From NCBI GenBank assembly GCA_009760855.2, contig WPIO01000007.1, positions 3,339,501-3,403,500 on the forward strand: 64,000 nt of DNA. The letters are read 5' to 3'. Source of the stretch: Cristatella mucedo (lineage: Eukaryota > Bryozoa > Phylactolaemata > Cristatellidae). A model generated the notes under the pieces. It was not told where the DNA came from. It saw nothing but the letters and a program-made list of their open reading frames with translations, and ran no database searches. The translations under genes were made by a program, and so were the position numbers. Each line of letters starts with the position of its first letter. The stretch's first letter is position 1. Below are positions 54,851-64,000 of the stretch, one piece after another.

Positions 54851-55740
54851 GCATGGGGCGCTGGGCTGCGTGGGGGGGGGGGCGCAGGAAGAAAAATCTG
54901 GAAAACTAAAAGCTAGCTTACTTTTGGTTAAGATATACATAGTTAAAACCGAACCGCGTTCCATAGTAAAACTTGTTGGCAGTTTATTAAATGAATATCA
55001 GAGAAAGCCGCGGTGAAGAAGTATCGGAACAGTGCAGGAGCAAGCGGTGGCGGTGCGATCTGTTTGCAGTGGAGGTGGGCGCCAGGGATTTTGTGGGCAG
55101 GTCAGGGACCTCGTTCCTTGGGCGCATTGGCCTTTGGGGAAAACGGCTGCAACTATCAGTGAAAGAGCTGGGCAAAGCAGCTGGAGCTGGCAGCGCCTGG
55201 ATGTGGTCGCAGTACTCAAACATCTCGTATGGGTACTTAGCAACTATGGAGAGGCTGGAGGATCCAGTCATCAAAGGCCACACGGCGCTGTAGTCCTTAA
55301 ATGGGCAAGGGAAACCTGGAGTCATTGGCCTCAAGTTGCTGTGGTCCTCGAAGCCGTGACCTGTAGTGGCGCCTATTAGGCTCAAGTTTGGCTGACTTCG
55401 AAGATGAGTTGAGAATCAAAGGCCTTTTGTTGAAGATTATGTAACTCGGGCAAATATAAACGTGCCTGCAGTAGGGTCCCTCCCAGTCCACGGTCCTGAG
55501 GCGGTGCATGACCGCGAGTCTCTGCTGCTTGCTTTTGCTGTTGACTTCCGCTCGTTCTCGATCTGCTTCTGCACAGTCTAATGATCTGCACAGCAGACAG
55601 GCAGTGGTCGTCCAGGACTGAAGGTAATCGGGCCGAAACCAAAACTCCGTTTGTAGCCTCGGTCAGCGGCTGATAATTGGACGACCAGCAGTAGCCTCTC
55701 TGTTCTGCTGGAGGTTGCCGCATGCCAATACTAATAATAA
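54851..55740. other. Between unit copy 2 and hAT, unassigned
   Basis: Overlapping open frames occur on both strands at 54,987-55,385, GC-moderate, without recognisable motifs. The part near 55,525 resembles 7,535-7,590. Confidence 0.3.
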
Positions 55741-58450
55741 TTGCCGGTTGTCAGTCGTTCTACGTCCAGTGGAACAGGACAAGAGGATTATAAAAAGGAT
55801 ATATGCTATCGCTTTTTACAGAGTTGTGGATAATATATGACTTGAACTGTGCAGTCTTGATTATCACTTATTACTCTCTGCATGGTTTTGTCCTTACTTG
55901 GAAGTGAGACTGTATATCAAGAGATGCTGTATTCTGCATTTTCTGTACGCTATTCAGCAAGAAGGCAAGCAACTCGTCTATGCAAGAGGCTGCAAAGCTT
56001 GGAAAATCTTACTGCAGTTGTGTCCTCACATGAGAAAAGTCCATCGCGCTTAGAAAAGTTATCAAGCTTGGAGGGAATTGGAGGTGCAGATAGCAGAAAG
56101 CAAGACAATAGATGAAACAATTCAACAGAAGATTAACCAGTAAGAGGAATATTGGTAGCAGGTCTTGGACCGCCTCATTGCATCAGCAAGAAGTATTGAA
56201 ACTCAAAATTTAGCATTCCGTGGATCAAATGAAAAGCTCTTCGAACCTGGGGTTGGAAACTTTCTCAAATTCTTTGAGCTTGAGTTTCTGGCCTTCTTTG
56301 ATCCTCTAATGATGGAACACGTGCGGAGGGCTACTTACAAAGAAACTTGTGCACATTATCTCGGCAACGACATCAAGCATGAATTATTACGAACTTTAGA
56401 TTCTACAATTAAGCATCGGATTACAGAAGCAGCCACGTCAGCAAAACACTATTCAAGCTAACCTTGGCTGTATCCTAGATGTCAGCCACACTGAACACAC
56501 AACCGTTATCTTTTCATTTGTGTACACCCAAGTGAAATCGAAGCGATTACCAGACAGCATTTTCAGGGTTTCATTCCGTTACAAGGGATCACATGTGCAT
56601 TCATAAGTAAAGTTCTGTTTTGAGCAGCTCATAGATACGGGATTGGATGTTGGAAATATTTATAGACAAGAGTATGGCAATGGAAGTAACATGAAAAGCT
56701 AGGAAAGGAGTGCATAAGAGGATACTGAACATTAATCCACGTGCCTTATTAGTACCTTGCAGTGCCCACTCCCCGGATCTAGTTGTGAATGGTGCAGCAA
56801 AGAATTGCCTGGAGGCTGTTAATTTCTTTGCTTTGGTGCATCAAATATCAACATTTGTTCTCACCATCTTTCTCGGCTTTGGAAAGTCCTCAAAAGCCAC
56901 ATCACTGATGCCAGTGATCTTACTGCAACACCACTCAGTGAAATAAGTAGAAAATTAGAATAAATGGCTCTGAAATCGGTGATATATTGAATATATATAA
57001 AGGTGATTATTCAATATATAACCTCTTCAAAGTCTTAGGATGTTCTGATTGAGATATATTAGGATACGAGTAAGATCGAGATAAGCATCGTACCACCCGC
57101 TTCTCGGAATCCAGCAGTCTAGAAATACCTCATACAAACCTTAAATCCTTTGGAGACCGTGCATTTAGTTCATATGCTCCCAAAGCCTGGGACTCCCTCC
57201 CGACTTGCGTCAGAACATCCCCTGACCTGACCACATTTAAAAGGAACCTAAAACCACACCTATTTAGGACAGCATTTAGTGGGTCCCTGTGATTCGTCCT
57301 TGATGTGCTTATGCGTGCTGACACTGTGCATGCTGCCACTAACCACATTTGCATGCTGACCCTGTGCATGTCACCCCTAACCATGTTATTCATTTCGTTT
57401 GTTGTTTTTTCAAGCATGATTTTACTTACCATTCAATTGCATTTCACTTTGCAGCAAATGTAAAGCGCCTAGAGAGAGATTAAATTCTCTGAGGACGCTT
57501 TATCAAGTGAATTACTATTATTATTAATATTGTTATTATAAGATGCGGGTCAGGTAGAGCTATGACGAGATGTGAAGCACAAACACTGGCCAATGACACA
57601 GCAAAGATTTTATTTGTAGTCTCGCTTCTTACCTGGTACAACATGTTGCATGAGTTCAATGTCACCAGCAAAATTCTACAGCAGACATCGACTGACTTGA
57701 AACAGGGAGTAAAACAGCTGGGAAACAGCAAAAAGTACATAAGTACTCCCCGAAGTGAAGAGAGCTTCATAAAATATTGGCGGATGCAACTTAAATGGTT
57801 AAAGAATTGAAGATTGAACCACTTTTGAAGCCAATCGACAATTGGAAAAGGAAGTTTGTTTGATTATGAAGAGCAGGATGAGGCTGTACAGCATTCCAAG
57901 GGCTAGAAGAGCCGAGAGCTATAAGATTAGCTTTTATTGTGCTGTTCTAGATGTGGTAGCAGATTTTATAACAGAGAGGTTCAATCAGATTCAACAACAC
58001 AGCCCATTGTTTGGGTTCCGGCAAGGTATCTTCAAGGTTCCGTCATACTCACAAAGGATAACTTTAGTGAGTGCAAGTCTCTGGAGGACACTTGCATGGA
58101 GATAGCAAGGATTTAGATCGAGAGAAACTGAATAGTGAGCTGCAAGCCATTGCCAAGAGGCTTCTCCAGACTACAAAATTCCTTGAAATCTTGCAATTTC
58201 TATTGCAGCATAAAATCATGGAAATTTCCCCCAATCTTTTAGTGGCACACGGAATTTGATTGACCTAACCAATTTCAGTGGCCAGTGGAGAGTTTTCAAA
58301 AGAAAGACTAATCAACAGTTATCTTCTTTCAACGATGTGCTGAGGAAGACTGGTCGGCTTGGCAACACATTTTTATTAACTTGTTATAACATCTTCTCTT
58401 GCCTTTAAAGAAACAGTGAGTTTCTGAAAAAAGTAAAGGCAAGCAAGCTT
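55741..58450 (+). pseudogene. hAT-type transposase relic (DUF4371/ZMYM-like), copy 2
   Basis: In order on the plus strand: LCKRLQSLENLTAVVSSHEK (55,976), NLAFRGSNEKLFEP and GNFLKF (56,206-56,270), FFDPLMMEHVRRATYKETC (56,294), DIKHELLRTL, LDVSHTEHTTVIF (56,480), HKRILNINPRALLVPCSAHS and LVVNGAAKNCLEAVNFF (56,713-56,830), EAQTLANDTAKILFVVSLLT with WYNMLHEFNVTSK (57,571-57,680), and a late SSFNDVLRKTGR (58,328). This is the DUF4371 plus RNase H-like transposase order of hAT 'ZMYM-type' proteins. Multiple stops; an L2 tail is nested at 57,075-57,535. No terminal inverted repeats were identified. Confidence 0.75.
57075..57535 (+). mobile_element. L2 3' end nested in hAT relic
   Basis: Starts in the reverse-transcriptase C-terminus (ESSSLEIPHTNLKSFGDRAF in plus sense) and ends GTAAAGCGCCTAGAGAGAGATTAAATTCTC...AAGTGAATTACTATT. 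The hAT frame resumes near 57,560. Confidence 0.85.
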
Positions 58451-59299
58451 TGAACGGCAATTTTTAACGTTGTATATACTACTGAGTCCGCACATGTTAT
58501 TTATGTATGTTGGTGAGTCGTTATGATAATAATTTTTATACACTTTGAAAAAAATTATGGTTTATTTCAGGGTGGGTTGGTGGGGGCGAGCGTTAGTGTG
58601 AAGGGGCAAAGATATCTGATCTCTTCTAGGGCACCAAAATGCCTTGCACTGGCCCTGGGGGAAAGACGTGACTTTTATTGGGTCTCCGTTCCACCACCTG
58701 TCGCACAGCGTAAACGAGCGCCAACTTAAGAGTTCAATTACATCGTGGTACTGTTGCGCCGTGGGTTGAGCTCACGAAGTCTTATTGGCTGTGATCAGAA
58801 TTGAGACCACAGTAAACCTGCAGGGACGGTGAAGCAGGTGCTATCGTCAAATGTGTTGCTGTTGGCGCTGGCAAGGCTAAGGGCTGCCGCTACGCAAATT
58901 ACTTTGCTGAGGTGGCTATATCAAGGGCTGTCCAGGCTTTCATGTCAGGCAAACAGATCGTATGCACACCATCGTCCAAGCCATCACTGAGATATACCCT
59001 TAGCAGTTTGTTTAATTGTTATATTATTATGGTTATTATTAGATCTAACTAGTGGCAGCTTTTGCCAAACATTCTTGACTTTTCAGAGATCATAACACGG
59101 GTCTGCATGATATAAGCTGTCTGGCATATGCTATTGTTTTCCAAAGAACTAATAAATGATGGTTTAATTATGGTGTAGTTTGTTTTGCATTGACACATCC
59201 GATTTGGTAGATTCTGTTCGTCGAAGATATGTCGCACTTTAACATTACGCATTTTGTATAATGATATTGGCTTTCATTAGATTTACTTTTTAAGGTCAT

Positions 59300-61140
59300 A
59301 TTATTTTCAATGCCAAGGGGGAGTAAGGTCGGCATATATTCTGCTATACCTGCGGGAGATTCTCGGCAAAAGAGCAGCGGCTACCTATTATTGTTACTGG
59401 TTACTGCTCATCAAACAGTGCTATTACGTCTACTTCAGAGGCAAACTGGCAGAAGATAATAAGACATATGGTGTGCAAGTCACGTGTAGAAAATAATTTG
59501 AGACGATGGTTTATAGGTCAAACCAAATTAATCTCATTTGGATTCCACCAACAACACTTGCATGCTGACCCTGTGCATGTCACTCCTAACCATTTTATTC
59601 ATGTTGTTTATCAAGCATGATATTTACTCACCATTCTATCGTGTTTCCTTTACAGCAAATGTAAAGCGCATAGAAAAATATTGAGTTCTCTGAGGGTCCT
59701 TTAGCAAGAGTAATATTATTATTATAACTGGTGATTTGGAGAGAACAAACTGACCATGTTTCGGATTATTGTTGATGCATCACGTACGCGCAGGGCTTCA
59801 GCGAGAAGAATAAGTATATTGAGTATCCAAGTCTACCCTCAGCGATGCGGCCAGCACCGAACAGTGTTGAGGTGGGAGTTCCTGTTCCGCCTGTTACACT
59901 TGATGATGTATTGACTAACAAGTTATTCGAGTTCAACTGCAAGTGACGTTAATTACAACTATGATGCTTATAATTTTGCATCACCTAAACCAATGGCAAA
60001 ATCTGATCTTGATGACTTAAAGTGAGAGACCTTGACCTGCCTAAAGATTCGGCCTAACTCCTCGGTTCTAGATTAAAGGAGAAACATTTTCTTTCGCAGG
60101 TAACCACATTTTCATGGTATAGACGTCATGATAAACAGTTTCTTCCGTAATTTACTTGACCAATCAAGTAGCCTATTGCAGTAACGTCAAAGGTCTAGTT
60201 AACCAAATGGAAAAGAGCTATGATCGAACTGAATAGTTACTGTTCATTGATTCATCGAAACACAGTTTACAGGGAGTTTTACTTCAAAATGGAAACGAAA
60301 TTGTCACTGAAATAAAACATGATCAACACCAGTGACAGATAATCGCGTTTTAAAGGTCACTGGCCTTCTGCTTTAACTGCAAGGTGGCGTCACAAAATAT
60401 CCGTGCTTTCTATGTCTGCGAGATAGCCGTGCTAACTTGCTTTCTTCATAACCGAAAGAAAATCTGGCCAGAGCGAACACGTGTTCTGCCTGGGAGTGAC
60501 ATTATCCGACATTAGCCTCCTCAAGAAGCCTCTCAAAGCCGACGTCAAGAAGTTTATACTTCCTCTCTTGCACATAGAGCTTGGTCTAATGAAATACTGT
60601 GTTAAGACTCTGAACCAAGACGGTGATACCTTTAAGTACTAATAAGAACAGTTTCCTCAAATTACCGAGGCAAAGGTAAAAGCTGGCATCTGTGTTGGTC
60701 CACAGATGATATTATTTCTCAAAGACACACAGTTTATATGAATAATGATTGGGTTAGCCGTACTGGCTTGAAATGGATTTAAGACTGTTTAGAGAGCTTT
60801 CTCGGCAGTCACAAGTCTGCTGACAATTCACGAATCGTTGAAAATACGATTCAAGCGAATCGTTGAGAACATAATTTAACACTACGAGGCTATTGGCAGC
60901 AGAATGAGTGTTTAGATACATTTTCCAAACTCTCACCTTGACTATTTACAATCAAATTTAGAGGCATTCAGCGAAGAACGGGGTGGGAGGTTCATCAGGA
61001 CATAAAAGAAGTGGAGGATAGCTATTAAGGCCACCGGAATGTAAACATAAGAGCCGATTACTTTTGGAACCTAATGCATCACAATTTAGCTGCTGAGCAT
61101 AGCATAATTTCGAAGAAGAGACGGTTTAAAAGCATTTGAC
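59300..61140 (+). pseudogene. Degenerate gene of the same uncharacterised family, copy 2
   Basis: Remnants in order: ICYTCGRFSAKEQ-like start (59,330), WREQTDHVSDYC (59,750), YPSLPSAMRPAP (59,828), MAKSDLDDL (59,994), KYPCFLCLRDSRA (60,400), the LxIELGLMKYCV region (60,575-60,600) and GRFIRT near the end (60,990). It keeps the KYPCFLC block lost in the other copy but is broken by more stops. An L2 3' tail interrupts it at 59,548-59,730. Confidence 0.65.
59548..59730 (+). mobile_element. L2 3' tail inserted in unit copy 3
   Basis: AACACTTGCATGCTGACCCTG through GTAAAGCGCATAGAAAAATATTGAG to AGTAATATTATTATTATAAC. Unit copy 2 reads directly from GTTTGGAGTACC to GATGATTTGGAGAG at the equivalent site. 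Confidence 0.85.
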
Positions 61141-62079
61141 TAATGAAGGAAGACTTAAATTAAAATTGTACGTAGTCTAGATGACATTGCTATCAAACGA
61201 TTTCATATATTGCATGTGAAAGTATTGTAAAATGAAACGCACATTGTTGAAACTCCTGATGTGCTGGGTTAAAACGAGTGACTGATTCTGAAAGAGCATC
61301 ACCAAATTTACTTAAATCGCCTATTAGATTGAAAGCAACTGAAACATGTTTCATATGCAGGCTAGTGTGATAAAATAAAAGCACTAACAAAGCAGCCTAA
61401 GAAAAAACAAAGACTATTTTCTCCCTCTCTAAAAAAAAGCACTTCAACAGGCTGGAAAGGAAGCATGCCAACTGGTGATTAATAATAACGGGCATGATTG
61501 GAGCACATGCAGGGAGCACAATGGACGATTCACATACAAAAGCCTGCGTCTTCCAGCAGTTGTAAGGTGCTGGCACGTAACGATTCAGTTCGTGAGCTGG
61601 AACCGTGGACAGAGCAATCCTCGATTGTCTGCTCTGCCAGACTTAGCCCAGACGTAAGCTTTGTCCATGAGTAAGTGGGATGCACGTTGCTATAGATGCG
61701 TCGTTGGGTTTCATCATGCAGCAGTCGTTGATTGCCCACGTCGCAGGGGTTGAGAACCCGCTACGGCTCTGCTGCTGCTGCTGAAGTGTATGTGAGGCTT
61801 TTGACTTCGCCCATCCTCAATTCACTTAGACAAAGCTTACACCTTAATGAGTAAGGTGGGCGGGCCAGGTTTTTTTTTATGCAAGAGAACCAACCATCTC
61901 AAAATGCAGAATGACTAGAGGCCGCTTGACGACTAAGTGAGCCCCGAAAATATTTTATTGGAGCTGTAACTTCGCCACAATCTCTTGGTTTCCGCTAGCC
62001 TGATCAACCGATAGAGTTGTTCAGATTACAGTCCCAGAACACTCAAAACAATTAGGCTTACAGACTTGCCTTTAAACTT

Positions 62080-62101
62080 ACACACACACACACACACACA
62101 C
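62080..62101. repeat. Short (CA)n run
   Basis: Eleven CA units that replace the ACACATACAT sequence of the other unit copies. Confidence 0.9.
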
Positions 62102-62828
62102 ATTTACATGCACGTGAGGAGTACCTACGTACTGCACTGTCTGAACGCAGGTTTTCTTTAACCTGCATCGGTTGCCGAGTTGTCACCGTTAAGTTAATTG
62201 TGGTGGGCGACCAGAGCAGCAACCTCTGCTTAGCTTTCTCTACTTCCTCACATTAGACTAACTCCCAAGCTGTTTGCTGCTGCATCGCACGGCACAAATG
62301 AGCATGGCCTTTAGCAGCGTTTGCACACAGAAAGTAATGCAACCGAAGGTCGTCTGCAGAAGAACCAACTGCCAAACTTTAATCTAGTCGGAGTGCTAGC
62401 ACTTAACTCGAACACCGGATTCACAAAATATTTCTTTATAATTCATCCGGGTCGAGATTTCTGATCCCGTTACGCGTTTTCAAATGGCTATACTTGAGTT
62501 TTACAAGTGCAGTGTCACGATGTGTCCCGAGCCGCTCGACATCTGTTTGCATTTTTGCCGTGTCCAATGGGAGCTTGTTCATCCTAAAACAGCAGGACAG
62601 GATCTGACGTATCGCCGAGCTTTGCCACCATAAGCTATCTCTTGTAGCAGTGCTGCCTTCGTAAAAGCTAGTGTGGCCACTCCTGCATGAGCAGTGCAGT
62701 AGTCTCGAAGGTGGTGGTTCAGAAGGCAGAGTCATTGCACATAATATGCACCTATGCTTCCCATGATGGTCGTCGCTTTTATCGCGACCGATGATCTTCG
62801 CTTACTTTGAAGCAAATAATATCCAATA

Positions 62829-63205
62829 ACGTAGCTGAACTGCTGCATCAGTTTCAGCCTGTTCGCGCCCTCGTGTCCTGTGTGGACAATAAATTAGCTG
62901 TCCCATTCCTCCGCTTAAAGACAGTTGGAGACAGAAGCTTTAGCTCTGCAGGTCCTAGACTGTGGAACTCGCTTCCACAATTCTTACGCAACGACATCTA
63001 CTCTCCAACTGCCGACTATGGCACATCTTTTTCAGCGGTCCTGAACTGCTACTTCTATGCTACTCACTACCTCAACTACTCTCCTAACTCTGCTATGCTT
63101 CCGACTTTCTCTTTGTTGCGTGAGACGAAGTCTGTTGGCTACCGAATGCGTACCGAAAGCCGCTTAGGCTGCGAGTGCGCTATACAAAACTCTCCTGCGT
63201 AACAC
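62829..63205 (+). mobile_element. LINE B (CR1/L2-like) 3' end in unit copy 3
   Basis: An open frame reads LLHQFQPVRAL, NKLAVPFLRLKTVGDRSFS and AGPRLWNSLPQFLRNDIYSP, typical of CR1/L2 reverse-transcriptase C-termini, and ends GCGAGTGCGCTATACAAAAC. Inserted just after AATATCCAATAACGTA, which is continuous in copies 1 and 2. Best-preserved LINE B end here. Confidence 0.8.
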
Positions 63206-64000
63206 CCACATGGTCTTTATTACTTTGTGAAGTTACTGACGGAGATACAAAAAATATGAAAATAAAATAGATTACTTATAAAATAGATTACTAATCTCCA
63301 ATAAAATAGGTTACTAATCACCAATAATGCCTGTCGTCCCTTCGCAGCTACCTATCAGCACGGCCTTTAGACGGTTGGTGGCTTCGAACCCACAGCACGA
63401 CTTCTGTAACACAATTTCTTTCTCTGCTGCTACCGAAGCACGGCGACTGTGTAAAGATTCTCTTCTGAAGCTGTGCTTGATCTAGACGTAACCAAAGTGA
63501 ATCGCTTATTTCAGCGACAATCAGCGAGCTCAATCGTGGTGGGGTGCTGAAAGAATTCGTTCGGTATTTCCAGATCCTTGGCAACACATGCGGCCAGCAT
63601 TTACTAAGATCCACGGGTCAGAACGAGCCGCCAGCACAAAGGTGCCCTTGCAAGTGACACGAACGACCGCTCCGTCAAGAGCTTGGGCTGCGACCAGTGG
63701 CCGGGACGACAAGCGGCTGCGTACGCCGACCGTAGGCGGAGTCCTGAACCGATATATTAGCTGACCAACAGGTGATAGGGCGGCCGGCCCTCTCGTACAA
63801 ACACCAACGGGCATGCAGGCACGAGACGCGACAACGAACCGCTGTAGAAAGCGCCAGCTTCACAAAGCAGAAGCGGCTCGGCCATTTTCCCAGTGGTCAC
63901 CCGTTCGATGATTCGGAACGCGACCGGGCAGGGCAGTAGCGAAGTAGGCGCACCGCCCGACCCGACCTCCCTGGGGCAGCAAACGATTGCACCAGCGGCG

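Larger units (their letters stand above)
58670..64000 (+). repeat. Long repeat unit, copy 3 (runs off window)
   Basis: Starts with TTTTATTGGGTCTCCGTTCC; the same words close copy 1 (GTCGGGTTTCCGTTCGG, 45,578), hinting that units once abutted. Then AGTTCAATTACATCGTGG (58,731), the degenerate gene (59,300-61,140), CAGGCTGGAAAGGAAGCATGC (61,447), GCAAATAATATCCAATA (62,811) and the GC-rich end (CGCCCGACCCGACCTCC, 63,953) at the window edge. Confidence 0.8.

Noticed and set aside
50585-61140. Functional gene at the two degenerate family copies
   Set aside because: Many stops and frame changes in both copies, plus deletions and an L2 insertion.

Overview
The window is animal nuclear DNA. Genes are split by long introns, the GT/AG splice sites are clear, and there are many dinucleotide microsatellites, L2/CR1-type LINE fragments, tRNA-derived SINEs, hAT relics and a probable solo LTR. 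No bacterial, organellar or viral gene set is visible. The repeats suggest an invertebrate, perhaps a spiralian; I cannot name the species.

The main gene runs on the minus strand from about 42,410 to beyond position 69. Twelve exons with matching splice phases (plus one short, less certain exon) give at least 562 codons of a divergent TIMELESS/Timeout (Tof1/Swi1) protein. The N-terminus has the family's MxW...GDTY start, and the armadillo-like core follows in the expected order. The 3' end lies off the left edge. The gene has been inflated by transposons: intron 1 is almost entirely one L2 insertion, and intron 2 holds an LTR, a hAT relic, many SINEs and a 166-bp palindrome.

Inside the large intron between the exons at 22,237 and 8,092, on the opposite strand, lies an intronless, GC-rich class A GPCR (18,034-19,617). 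It has D2.50, C3.25, a CYLP motif in TM6 and DPxxY in TM7, but QQF where DRY is expected.

To the right of the TIMELESS start (42.8-64 kb) are three same-orientation, diverged copies of a long unit, spaced about 9.1-9.35 kb apart. Two carry a degenerate copy of a multicopy uncharacterised invertebrate protein family; the first has lost it. Each was hit by different later insertions (a near full-length L2 with endonuclease and reverse transcriptase at 46.6-49.9 kb, a hAT pseudogene at 55.7-58.4 kb, several short LINE tails), so sister copies show the pre-insertion sites.

Two LINE families and two tRNA-derived SINE families recur. One SINE ends in a tail resembling the L2 3' end, suggesting L2-driven mobilisation. 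Exon calls and domain identities rest on reading splice sites and on remembered family features; no search was run. Element boundaries are approximate unless a precise site is stated.
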